A stretch of DNA of 64,000 bases from JAHEKO01 sp965212505. Lineage in GTDB: Bacteria; Acidobacteriota; Thermoanaerobaculia; Multivoradales; JAHEKO01. Shown piece by piece: positions 1 through 7,399 of the stretch. The notes beneath the pieces were generated by a model. The model made no database searches and was not told the origin of the DNA. It saw only the letters and a list, made by a program, of their open reading frames with translations. The number at the start of each line of letters is the position of its first letter. The stretch's first letter is position 1. Location of the stretch: NCBI GenBank assembly GCA_965212505.1, contig OZ243123.1, positions 62,001 through 126,000 on the forward strand. Direction: 5' to 3'. A program made the translations under genes and the position numbers.

Positions 1-185
1 CCGGTGTCGTACGAGGAGTCGAGCCCCTCGCCGAGCTCGAGGTTGAAGACCTCGAATCGCATGCGCAGAACTGCGTCGAGCTCTTCCGGAGCGCGCGCGA
101 AGCTGAGCTCGTAGCGCCCCTCTCGGATGACCTCGTCCGGAAGAGTGTCGGTGCGCAGATTGCGATCGGAGACCGACCTAGCCAC
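1..185 (-). CDS. GNAT-like acyltransferase, 5' part only
   Basis: The reading frame starts at a GTG (185-183) preceded by GGAG six bases upstream and runs off the left edge of the window. About 61 residues are visible. The stretch reading RFEVFNLELGEGLDSSY resembles the N-terminus of the hemolysin/OlsB-like GNAT acyltransferases, which use acyl-ACP or acyl-CoA. The start overlaps the last eight bases of the upstream Cys/His-motif gene, so the two are probably translationally coupled, and this is the most downstream visible gene of the operon that begins at 2369. The family call rests on a short stretch. The catalytic core lies outside the window. Confidence 0.6.
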   Translation of the reverse strand, partial: MARSVSDRNLRTDTLPDEVIREGRYELSFARAPEELDAVLRMRFEVFNLELGEGLDSSYDT

Positions 186-936
186 CTTCGACTCCCAGGC
201 GGATGAAGTCGGCGGCGTTGGCGCGGAGGTAGGAGAGTCCGTCTCGTTCGACGAGCTCACCCTCGACCGACACCGGCTCCGCAATGCGGTCGAGGAGCTC
301 CCGGCCGATCGGCTCGCCGCTCGTGCCCGTGATCAGCAAAAGGAGCTGCGCGCCGTCGGGATCGGAGGTGACGAACAGCGGCGGCACGCCACCGCTGATG
401 CAGCGTGTCGCGCAGTCCTGATGCGTCTTGCCTCGACCCGGCTTCATCACGCCGAGGTAGCACTTGCTGTCTAGAATCTCGCCGACGAGTTGATGGTGGC
501 CCAATGTCCGCTCACCTTCTACGCGGGTCGTCTCTCCCCTCGACTCTTGTGGCGCCTCGCCGGTGAGCTCGATCATCTTCCGGTCGCCGCGGTAGATGAG
601 CTGGCCGTCGACGGCAAGCCGTTGACCGTCGAACGCTTCCAATTCCGGTCGCGCCCCCCACTTCCCGAACTCCACCAGGAGGTGCGGCTCGCTGCCGTTG
701 TCCCCGTCGACGTGGAGCACCGGGTAGGGCGTGACCGTCAGCCGACCTTCGAACGTTCGTACCGTGCCGAACTCGAAGTGCGCGTCCGAGAACCGACCCT
801 GGAGGCTGGCGAGAACCGCCGGTACGACGATGGCCAAGCCGAGAAGTCCCACGACCACTCGACGAACCCAGCGCCCGACAGTAGGCGAGGCCTGGGACTG
901 GTAACCGATGTAGAAGTCGTCGCGAGGCTCAGGCAT
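178..936 (-). CDS. Membrane-anchored protein with Cys/His motif
   Basis: This 252-aa protein has a short cytoplasmic N-terminus, one membrane segment at about residues 24-43 and a large, probably extracytoplasmic, domain. Residues 152-190 hold a motif with C159, H172, C175 and C179, ending in CISGGVPPLF. A similar Cys/His arrangement occurs in the small secreted protein at 39775-40146. The spacing (C-x12-H-x2-C-x3-C) suggests metal, haem or disulfide chemistry, but the ligand is unknown. The gene lies directly downstream of the ferric-reductase/Rieske fusion, overlapping its stop codon by eight bases, and so is likely a partner subunit. I do not recognise a named family. The role in electron transfer is inferred from context. 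Confidence 0.75.
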   Translation of the reverse strand: MPEPRDDFYIGYQSQASPTVGRWVRRVVVGLLGLAIVVPAVLASLQGRFSDAHFEFGTVRTFEGRLTVTPYPVLHVDGDNGSEPHLLVEFGKWGARPELEAFDGQRLAVDGQLIYRGDRKMIELTGEAPQESRGETTRVEGERTLGHHQLVGEILDSKCYLGVMKPGRGKTHQDCATRCISGGVPPLFVTSDPDGAQLLLLITGTSGEPIGRELLDRIAEPVSVEGELVERDGLSYLRANAADFIRLGVEGG

Positions 937-1972
937 GGTCGGTCTCGATCGGGGTGGGTTCGATCTCGGTGCCGGCGGGGCTGGGGTTCGGGTCGACTTT
1001 CACGCGGTCGCCCGCGACCCGAAGTCGGAAGGTCGGTACCTTCTCGTTGAACGGAGGCGGCGAGGAACCGCTCTCTAGTCGGTACTCGTAGCCGTGCCAC
1101 GGACAGACGGCACAGCCGTTGATGACCCGTCCCTCCCCGAGGGGGCCGTTCTGATGCTGGCAGACGTTCGACAGCGCCGACAGTCGCCCAGCGTGGCGGA
1201 AGACGGCAACTCGCTCGCCTCCGATCGAACGGACGACCGCTCTGTCCTCGGGGATCTCTCGGACTGCACAGAAGTCGACGAAGCCGTCATCGGCGACTGG
1301 GGAGTTGCGGTCGTCGGCGCGCCCCCTGAGGGCGGCGGCGACGTGCAGGATGGTGACGAGCAGCACTCCGGCCATGAGTACGGCGGTGAGAATCGGGTCG
1401 GTTTCTTGCTGCAGCACCCCGAGCGCCACGTGCGCCACGATCAGACCGTAAGCGAGGTAGACGCCCATGTGAAGGCGCTTCCAGGTGGGCGCGGAGAGGT
1501 TCGCGAGCCAGAAGTCGTGGCTGGTTGCGGCCATCAGGAACAGAATGACGAGAGCCGCCAGCCCGAGCTGCTGAAAGGGGAACTGCGCCACGCTCGTCCA
1601 CCGTCCGTTCGACGTCAGCACGCTCACCAGTGGGTTTACGTCGCCGAGGGCGTGGAACTGAACGATCGAGAAGCCGCCGTGCGCCAGCGCGGTGAGGAAC
1701 ATGACGACACCCAGGTGTCTGCGGTTGTAGAGCAACGGCAGGAAGCGAGGGTCGAGTCGGCAGAGCGGCCCGATCACGAGGACCACGTGGAGAAGGAAGA
1801 GGGCCGCGGTGCCGAGCGCGCGGATCAGGAGCGTCTCGATCGTGGTCTGAGGATGCGTCGTCAGCCCGACGCCGATGAAGGCGCCAAGATAGAGGAGGAG
1901 TCCTCCGACGACGGCTAGGTCGTAGCGTTTCTTCTGGCGATTCCAGCCGACGCCCTTGTAGCCTACCGTCAT
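929..1972 (-). CDS. Ferric-reductase-like transmembrane / Rieske [2Fe-2S] fusion
   Basis: This 347-aa protein fuses two redox modules. Residues 20-215 contain about six hydrophobic segments with membrane histidines (H62, H98, H168, H181, H210), as in ferric-reductase-like or MsrQ/YedZ-type haem b proteins. Residues 230-330 form a Rieske domain with C271-x-H273 and C290-x2-H293 as iron-sulfur ligands. The likely role is transmembrane electron transfer between a cytoplasmic donor or quinol and an unknown acceptor. The ATG at 1972 was chosen because a longer in-frame extension upstream is low-complexity and overlaps a real 48-aa gene. The stop of that small gene (TGA, 1971-1969) overlaps this start. 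The domain calls are solid, but substrate and partners are unknown. Confidence 0.85.
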   Translation of the reverse strand: MTVGYKGVGWNRQKKRYDLAVVGGLLLYLGAFIGVGLTTHPQTTIETLLIRALGTAALFLLHVVLVIGPLCRLDPRFLPLLYNRRHLGVVMFLTALAHGGFSIVQFHALGDVNPLVSVLTSNGRWTSVAQFPFQQLGLAALVILFLMAATSHDFWLANLSAPTWKRLHMGVYLAYGLIVAHVALGVLQQETDPILTAVLMAGVLLVTILHVAAALRGRADDRNSPVADDGFVDFCAVREIPEDRAVVRSIGGERVAVFRHAGRLSALSNVCQHQNGPLGEGRVINGCAVCPWHGYEYRLESGSSPPPFNEKVPTFRLRVAGDRVKVDPNPSPAGTEIEPTPIETDHA

Positions 1973-2115
1973 GGGGTGACCTCGGCTCCGGCCGGTAGAC
2001 GATCGACCTCGGGCACCGGTTGGCGTGAAGAGACCGCCAGGAGAATCAGGAGCGGCAGGGCCACGAGGAGCGCGAGCCACCAGCGCCGATGCCAGGCTCG
2101 GAGGGGAGCGATCAT
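1969..2115 (-). CDS. 48-aa single-span membrane protein
   Basis: This very short gene starts at ATG 2115-2113 and ends at TGA 1971-1969. The product has a basic, tryptophan-rich N-terminus (MIAPLRAWHRRWW), one hydrophobic segment at about residues 14-28 and a short polar tail. Its start overlaps the stop of the 85-aa gene by four bases (ATGA), and its stop overlaps the start of the ferric-reductase/Rieske gene. These two overlaps are strong evidence that it is a translated operon member. It may be a small subunit or assembly factor of the membrane redox complex. No family was recognised. Confidence 0.7.
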   Translation of the reverse strand: MIAPLRAWHRRWWLALLVALPLLILLAVSSRQPVPEVDRLPAGAEVTP

Positions 2116-2369
2116 CGGCCCGCCGCCGCTCTGTGAGCGTTTGTCTCAGCCGGCGGCTCGGTCTGGCCACCGAACCAGCGCCGGGCGAGCAGCGGCCAGA
2201 GCGCGATCGATGCCGGCAGAATGAGGAGTTTGAAACTCAGCGGCGCGTCTCGCGCGCCGGGGTCGATGCGCGCCGCGCCGCGTACGACGAATGCGACGCC
2301 AAACAGCAAGCCCAAGGCGACATACAGACCTGTCGCTCCGACGATCCAGCTGGCCCAGCTCGCGTCCAT
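2112..2369 (-). CDS. 85-aa two-span membrane protein, first gene of redox operon
   Basis: The start at ATG 2369 follows GGGAG at six bases. The product has two hydrophobic segments (about residues 8-28 and 45-60) joined by a polar stretch containing RIDPGARDAP, and a short hydrophilic C-terminus. It is the promoter-proximal gene of the minus-strand operon running to the left edge. A TATATT hexamer on the minus strand (2403-2398) lies about 28 bases upstream and sits inside a short inverted repeat (CTGCT/AGCAG, 2392-2409). The role is unknown. Position and overlap imply that it belongs with the ferric-reductase/Rieske fusion. Confidence 0.7.
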   Translation of the reverse strand: MDASWASWIVGATGLYVALGLLFGVAFVVRGAARIDPGARDAPLSFKLLILPASIALWPLLARRWFGGQTEPPAETNAHRAAAGR

Positions 2370-2391
2370 TTGCACTCCCGACTGTCTCTTC

Positions 2392-2409
2392 CTGCTCAAT
2401 ATATAGCAG
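2392..2409 (-). promoter_or_regulatory. Probable promoter/operator of redox operon
   Basis: A TATATT -10-like hexamer (2403-2398, minus strand) is enclosed by CTGCT/AGCAG arms. It stands in an AT-rich patch unusual for this GC-rich DNA, between the divergent genes starting at 2369 and 2515. No convincing -35 box was seen. Confidence 0.35.
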
Positions 2410-2514
2410 CGAAGGGAGGGTCCCATTCACGTGAGGGAAAGGTGACATCTCTCGCCGCTGCCGCTCCGCGAGCCGGGCGAGTCGCCGGCCCTCAGGTATG
2501 TGCCGGGAGCCTCG

Positions 2515-3765
2515 ATGCGGTTACAGACTGCTAGCCTACGGACCGTGAGAACGCTCCTGTGCGCCCTCCTCGTGTCGCTTCTCTTCGGTGCACACCCAGC
2601 CTGGGCCAAGGACAAACCGAAGCCGGTGCATCGCATCTTCCTGGTCGGCGAGAGCGCCGAGTGGGTCGACACCCGGGTCGATGTGCGGCCGCAGGACCGC
2701 GTGGCGATCCGCGCTGGCGCTGAAGTTTGCTTCAGCGGCGGGCGGGAGGAGTCGTGCGTTCGTGCCGTCGGTTGGCCGCGGGCCAGCTTCGCCGGCGACT
2801 GGCCCGAGGATGCGGCGGCCTGTGAGGACCCGTTTCCGGAGTGGGATCACGCTGCACTGGTAGCGCAGGTTGGCGAGGAGATCGTTCCGATCGGTCGCCA
2901 GGCGGTGCTCGAGAATCTGGAGGGCCGTCTCCGGCTCTCGATCAACGACTGCTCGTTCGAGGGTGAGTTGAGGAACTCCGGCCAGTTCAGCGTGGTTGTT
3001 CTGCTCGAGAACCCAAGAGCGCACGCGGCCCGGAGCGGACGAGAGCTGATCGAGGCGGCGATCGACGCGCTCGGTGGAGGTGCGATTCGCGGTGTGCGGA
3101 GCCTGCGCGCGCGAGCGGCGTGCACGGGTCCGGGTGGGGAGTTCACCACCGAGGTACTCACCCTCGCTCCGGACAAGACGCTTTTCAAACAGACGTCAGA
3201 CGCTGGTCAGACGGAAATCCTCGCCGAGGGCGACCGGGCGTGGACGATCGACCGCGCTACGGGGCGGCGCCGGAAGGCGAAGAAGATGGTGCGCTTTGTG
3301 CGCGGTCATGAGTTCCACGACCTTCTTTTGCGGCTGGACGAGCGCTTCACCGCGCCCACCCTCCCGATGGTCGAGGAGGGGGCGGTCGAAGACGCTCCAG
3401 AGGCCGCCGAAGCGTGTCTGCGCGTCGAGATGCTCGATCTGTACGGCGCTCCGGCGGCGGTCTGCCTCGATCCCGAGACCTCGATGCCCGTGCGCCTCAG
3501 CTACCAGCCGGCAGGCAGGAAGAAGGACCCCACGATCGAGGTCGAGCTCGAAAGCTGGCGCGAGATCGACGGCGTGCAGTTTCTCGAAGCGTTCACCCTC
3601 CGGCAGGGTGACGACGTCTTCACCTATCGGTACGACGAACTCCTGCCCAACGCCGTCAGCCGCGACAACTTCCGCGCGGTGTCGCCACGGGCACTCAAGG
3701 AGATCCGGAAGCGGCTCGAAGAGAACCGCTCCACGGATTCCTCGGAAGCGCCTACTGGCAGTTGA
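2515..3765 (+). CDS. Secreted protein: PA-IL lectin-like domain plus LolA-like domain
   Basis: The 416-aa product has a signal peptide ending near AHPAWA. The first domain (about residues 35-170) resembles the PA-IL/LecA-like galactose-binding fold: a W-containing start, a DRVAIRAGAEVCF strand, then HAALVAQVGEEIVPIG and RLRLSINDCS followed by a NSGQFSVVV strand. The second domain (about 180-400) begins IEAAIDALGGG and has the repeating strand pattern of LolA/LppX-like lipoprotein-sorting folds. ATG 2515 is preferred over GTG 2500 because GGGAG lies five bases before it. The role may be envelope lipid or glycan binding. The last 14 bases overlap the convergent gene ending at 3752. Confidence 0.65.
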   Translation: MRLQTASLRTVRTLLCALLVSLLFGAHPAWAKDKPKPVHRIFLVGESAEWVDTRVDVRPQDRVAIRAGAEVCFSGGREESCVRAVGWPRASFAGDWPEDAAACEDPFPEWDHAALVAQVGEEIVPIGRQAVLENLEGRLRLSINDCSFEGELRNSGQFSVVVLLENPRAHAARSGRELIEAAIDALGGGAIRGVRSLRARAACTGPGGEFTTEVLTLAPDKTLFKQTSDAGQTEILAEGDRAWTIDRATGRRRKAKKMVRFVRGHEFHDLLLRLDERFTAPTLPMVEEGAVEDAPEAAEACLRVEMLDLYGAPAAVCLDPETSMPVRLSYQPAGRKKDPTIEVELESWREIDGVQFLEAFTLRQGDDVFTYRYDELLPNAVSRDNFRAVSPRALKEIRKRLEENRSTDSSEAPTGS

Positions 3766-5203
3766 CCTGGACGTCCGGCTGGCAAGAGCCCGGATCGGTC
3801 AGGCTGACCGTGTGCATGCCGGGAGTGCTCGTCTGACTGGTGGTCGTGCGATCGCCGTTGACGACCAGCACCATCGGTGATCCGTCGACCGCGACGACCA
3901 GCGTCTCACCGTCGTGCGAGGTGTCGGTCAGGATCACGCGCGCCTGCACGTTGTTCCCGGCCTGGCAGCGCGCTTGGAAGGTCGCGATGTCGCCGCACGG
4001 TATTCCGGTCCCCGTGCCCGGCGCCTGACTCACGATCTCCAGTGCGGCGGGGGTGCCCGGTTTGAACAGCTTCACGCGCACGTTGGTGGCCGCCGGCGGT
4101 GCGTCTGCCTCGAACCAGTAGTTGTAGGTCGTGCCCCAGCGTAGAGCGTTGGCGTTGGGGTTGGCGGCGAACGACTGGGTCGCCCAGGTCACGACGCTCG
4201 AAGCGCCGATTCCGGTGCCGCTCCAGTCGGTCAGGTCGTAGGGCTCGCCCGAGTGCGAGTCGACATCGTTGAAACCTACGTTGGTGATGTTCGTGCCGAT
4301 CGGAATGGGAACCGAAAAGCCCTGAATCGAGCGGTCGGAGTTGATGTTGTGGAGGGCGTAGTCGTAGCGATACTGACCGCCGCCGAGGTCTGTCACCTTG
4401 GTCGCCAGGCGTACCGTGCCGTCGCCCGGAATCTCGAGGTCCGCGAGTTGCACCGAGGGGTCGATGTCTTGCCAGGCCATCAGGGCGTCGCGGGTCGGCT
4501 GCGTCTGCCCGGCGAAGGAGAGGTCGAGGTCGTTCTGGACGTTGACCTCGCGATAGGAGGGGTTGTTGGCTCCGTTGCCGGCTGCCGCCTCGTCTGGAGC
4601 GACGTACTGCCCTTCGACGAAGTAGCGTGCGCCGGGATTCATCGCCGGGTCGACGTCGTCGACGTGCACCTGAATGCGCTTGTAGACGGCGTCGCCGTTG
4701 ACGCCCTGGTCGCCGTACGGCCAGAGGAAGTCGCCGGTTGCCGCGTTGACCTCGGAACGGGGGCCCAGTCCGCCCACGCCTCCAGAGCCGTCCTGGTCAC
4801 CGTTGAGACCCGAGCCGTACGGGTCGGAACAGCCGACGCCGAGCTTCGTGCTCGTGCCCGGGTTCTGGCAGGGCACGCCACAGGCGCTCCCGTTGACCGA
4901 GGCGAAGCCGTGCTTGAGCCAGCTCTGGCCGATCTGCTCCATCCGACCGTCTTTCAGGCGGTAGAGATTCTGAGCGATCACGGGGTGCTGGTTCGAGCTG
5001 GCGATCCACTCGCCGTCCTCGTCTCCGAAGTTGCAGATCTCGGTGCCGATCGAGTAGGCGACGACGTCGCCGACCTGGCCCCAGCGCTCGGTTGCGTAGA
5101 TGTCCTGCAGCACCAGATCTGGTCCGACCTGAGCGTTGAGTACGGCGGTGGCGAACAGACTCAGTGCGAAGACCGAGCCTCGGAATACGACTCTCGATTT
5201 CAT
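3752..5203 (-). CDS. Large secreted protein of unknown function
   Basis: The protein is about 483 aa and has a signal peptide (MKSRVVFRGSVFALSLFATA). The mature part is rich in Asn, Gly and Asp, with several cysteines (for example GSACGVPC and VGCSDPYGSG, and a PGSCQPDVQVNC end), consistent with a disulfide-stabilised extracytoplasmic protein. The first conserved-looking block is DLVLQDIYATERWGQVGDV. No catalytic motif or anchor was recognised. Two adjacent ATG codons follow GGGAGGG. The second (5203) has better spacing and was used. It stands alone between the YHS gene and the convergent lectin-like gene, behind an inverted repeat at 5266-5282. Confidence 0.7.
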   Translation of the reverse strand: MKSRVVFRGSVFALSLFATAVLNAQVGPDLVLQDIYATERWGQVGDVVAYSIGTEICNFGDEDGEWIASSNQHPVIAQNLYRLKDGRMEQIGQSWLKHGFASVNGSACGVPCQNPGTSTKLGVGCSDPYGSGLNGDQDGSGGVGGLGPRSEVNAATGDFLWPYGDQGVNGDAVYKRIQVHVDDVDPAMNPGARYFVEGQYVAPDEAAAGNGANNPSYREVNVQNDLDLSFAGQTQPTRDALMAWQDIDPSVQLADLEIPGDGTVRLATKVTDLGGGQYRYDYALHNINSDRSIQGFSVPIPIGTNITNVGFNDVDSHSGEPYDLTDWSGTGIGASSVVTWATQSFAANPNANALRWGTTYNYWFEADAPPAATNVRVKLFKPGTPAALEIVSQAPGTGTGIPCGDIATFQARCQAGNNVQARVILTDTSHDGETLVVAVDGSPMVLVVNGDRTTTSQTSTPGMHTVSLTDPGSCQPDVQVNCQ

Positions 5204-5265
5204 CATCCCTCCCGTAGCGAGCCGAAGCGTCGAAGCGAATACGAAGGCCAAAAAGGCCTATAGAA

Positions 5266-5282
5266 ACCTGTCTATAACAGGT
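5266..5282. promoter_or_regulatory. Operator-like inverted repeat upstream of secreted-protein gene
   Basis: ACCTGT-CTATA-ACAGGT forms a perfect 6-bp inverted repeat, about 60 bases upstream of the minus-strand start at 5203, in an AT-rich patch with TATAGA/TATAGG hexamers on the minus strand. It is a candidate binding site for a dimeric regulator. The regulator is unknown. Confidence 0.35.
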
Positions 5283-5347
5283 GTTTAGTGTACCAGCCCG
5301 GGCGGGTGTGCCGAGCTGGAAGGGCTGGCAATGAGAGGGTGGGACGA

Positions 5348-5374
5348 GGGGAGCGCGGTCACGCCGCGCTCCCC
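5348..5374 (-). terminator. GC-rich hairpin after the YHS gene
   Basis: An 11-bp perfect stem (GGGGAGCGCGG/CCGCGCTCCCC) with a 5-base loop lies 20 bases beyond the stop of the minus-strand YHS gene. No clear T-run follows, so termination would be weak or factor-assisted. Confidence 0.5.
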
Positions 5375-5394
5375 GGTGAACGCGCTGCGGTCGA

Positions 5395-5889
5395 CTAGAG
5401 AGAGTCCGACGGCACGCTGCGGATCTTCGGCCACTGACGCTCGGCCTTGTCGATGTTCGCGAGCAGCTTCTTCTCCCAGGTCGCTTTGATCGCGGGGTTC
5501 AGGTTGAAGAAGAGGCGGCCGTCGACGATTCGGAAGACCTCGGGGTCACCGTCGAACTTCTTCCCAACGGAGACCCCGTAGGCGCAGAAGCCGCCGTAGG
5601 AGGGGGCGTAACGCTCTGGGTCCCGGACGAAGGTGCGCAGATTCTCGCGCGTTGCGAAGCGATAGACGGCACCGTTGTGCAGGGTGGAAAACTCGGCGAG
5701 CCCGCGGCGGGGGGCGCCGTCGGTGAAGTAGGAGACGGCGTCGAAGCCGTGGATGGCAAGCGGTCCGCCCGCAGCGGTCAGTCCGTTCGATGTGCTGACG
5801 TCGACGACGCCGGCGAAGGCGACGCCCGTGATCGACGCGACGACGAGGAGCGCGAGCAGTGTGGTGGAGAGTCGGCGAGAGTAGGTCAT
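5395..5889 (-). CDS. Secreted YHS-domain protein
   Basis: The 164-aa product has a signal peptide (about residues 1-27, ending GVAFA). The YHS-type domain follows at about residues 43-115: AIHGFDAVSYF, then GAVYRFATRENLRTFVRDPERYAPSYGGFCAYGV split over two motifs, with the single cysteine in GGFCAYG. YHS domains are small, often copper- or other metal-associated, modules in bacterial envelope proteins. The tail after residue 120 is helical and lysine-rich. The gene is 30 bases downstream of the DUF4383 membrane protein and is probably cotranscribed with it. Metal binding is inferred from the family. Confidence 0.8.
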   Translation of the reverse strand: MTYSRRLSTTLLALLVVASITGVAFAGVVDVSTSNGLTAAGGPLAIHGFDAVSYFTDGAPRRGLAEFSTLHNGAVYRFATRENLRTFVRDPERYAPSYGGFCAYGVSVGKKFDGDPEVFRIVDGRLFFNLNPAIKATWEKKLLANIDKAERQWPKIRSVPSDSL

Positions 5890-5919
5890 GGTGGTTGTCT
5901 TCCTCTGTTGAGTTCGTCC

Positions 5920-6315
5920 TCAGACGACGGCGACGGCGGGCCGCTGCAAGAAGCCGACTGCCGAGATGATCGTTCCGAGACCGAGGTGAAGGTAGTTGTC
6001 GAACTGGTTGATGTGGATGAAGCCGAGGAGCATCCCTTCGGAGCTCCCGGCCAAAACACCCAAGCCGATGACGCCGACCAGCAGGTAGGCGGGTCCGAAG
6101 GCACGGGTGAAGGTGAGCGCGGCGGCGTCGCCACGGAGGGCGAACAGGCCGAAGAGTGCCCCCGTAACCAGGTGAACGAAGTTGTGCGCCGTGTTGGTCA
6201 CGAAGACTCCGTCCGCCCCGACGATCGGGTTCGGGGCAAAGCCGGCAAGGCCGGCGACCGCGAAGGCGACCGCGAAGCCGGCGGCGAACGCCCGGGGTGA
6301 GAACTGAGATTTCAA
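5920..6315 (-). CDS. DUF4383-like four-span membrane protein
   Basis: The 131-aa product has four hydrophobic segments (about residues 10-28, 48-62, 73-90 and 108-125). The diagnostic-looking parts are NTAHNFVHLVTGALFG and HINQFDNYLHLGLG, where conserved histidines sit at the helix starts, as in DUF4383 proteins. The function of this family is unknown. It is first in a two-gene minus-strand unit with the secreted YHS protein and is divergent from the AraC regulator at 6482, with 166 bases between. Confidence 0.7.
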   Translation of the reverse strand: MKSQFSPRAFAAGFAVAFAVAGLAGFAPNPIVGADGVFVTNTAHNFVHLVTGALFGLFALRGDAAALTFTRAFGPAYLLVGVIGLGVLAGSSEGMLLGFIHINQFDNYLHLGLGTIISAVGFLQRPAVAVV

Positions 6316-6481
6316 GACTCTTGACTCCTCTCTGATGGCGACGGCCGATCGGTCGACTCGTCGCTCGATGGCGTGTTGGTGAGGAGTCTGGGGCGGTACT
6401 TACGGACTCATGAGTTCGCGTTTCTTGCTCGATCGTCCGGACTCGGCGGTCGTGTCGGTTGTGTAGGATCGGGGCGAACCG

Positions 6482-7399
6482 ATGGATGTGCTGAGCCGAA
6501 TCCTCGACGGTGTTCGTATGCGGGGGAGCCTCTACTTCCCGACCCACTTCCGTGGCGATTTCGGCCTGGTCGTGCCTGCCGAGTCGACGGTGTGCAGGTT
6601 TCATGTCGTGGTCGAAGGCTCCTGCCGGGTGTCGACAGACTCCGAGGAGGTCTGCCTCGAGCGGGGAGATCTGGTGCTCGTCCCGCACGGTCAGGAGCAC
6701 ACGCTGCGTCATTCGCCCACCGCGCCGCGGGTAGATCTCGACCGTGCCCTCGAGTCCGCCGCCTACCTCGGAAGCGGGGACTTCAAATGGGGGGACGGCG
6801 AGACGACCTGTCGCCTGGTCTGTGGGCACTTCGAGTTCGACAAAGAGGTTACCCATCCTCTGTTGAGCGCCTTGCCCGACCTCGTGCACGTACGAGCGCG
6901 GCCGACGTACGACTTCCGCTGGATCGACCAGGTGATGCGTTTCATGGGCGAGGAGATGCACGGGCGGCGGCCCGGTAGCGACATCATCGCGAGCCGACTC
7001 GCGGAGGTCCTCTTCGTTCAGGTTCTTCGCCACTACGCGGAGAGCGAACCCGACTCGATGCCGGTTCTCTCGGGGATCACCGACCCGCGGCTGAGCCGAG
7101 TCCTCCATTCCATGCACACCGGTCTCGACAAGCCCTGGACTCTGCAGACGCTGGCGGAGGAAGCAGCCATGTCGCGCACCAACTTTGCACTTCAGTTCTC
7201 CGAGAAGATCGGCGCGACACCGATGGCCTACCTGACCGAGCAGCGAATGCAGGCGGCGAGCCGCCTGCTGCGAACCGGCGAGACCGTCGGCAGGGTGGCG
7301 TCGCAGGTCGGCTACCGCTCGGTTGCGGCCTTTACGCGTCGGTTCACTTCTGTCTTTGGCGAGGCGCCGGGTAGCTATCGGCGGAGGCGCGCGTCGTGA
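6482..7399 (+). CDS. AraC-family regulator with N-terminal cupin
   Basis: The product is 305 aa. The N-terminal part (about residues 15-180) is a cupin of the type found in AraC regulators, with LVLVPHGQEHTLRH as the core turn. The C-terminal part (about 200-305) carries two helix-turn-helix units: LQTLAEEAAMSRTNFALQFSEKIG across two helices, then VGRVASQVGYRSVAAFTRRF. It probably senses a small ligand and controls itself or the divergent DUF4383/YHS pair. Its stop overlaps the start of the uracil-DNA-glycosylase-like gene by four bases. TAGGAT lies 12 bases upstream of the start. Confidence 0.85.
   Translation: MDVLSRILDGVRMRGSLYFPTHFRGDFGLVVPAESTVCRFHVVVEGSCRVSTDSEEVCLERGDLVLVPHGQEHTLRHSPTAPRVDLDRALESAAYLGSGDFKWGDGETTCRLVCGHFEFDKEVTHPLLSALPDLVHVRARPTYDFRWIDQVMRFMGEEMHGRRPGSDIIASRLAEVLFVQVLRHYAESEPDSMPVLSGITDPRLSRVLHSMHTGLDKPWTLQTLAEEAAMSRTNFALQFSEKIGATPMAYLTEQRMQAASRLLRTGETVGRVASQVGYRSVAAFTRRFTSVFGEAPGSYRRRRAS

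Noticed and set aside
5348..5374. Possible small RNA at the hairpin after the YHS gene.
   Set aside because: Only one copy with no conserved flanking blocks. It is better explained as a terminator-like hairpin.
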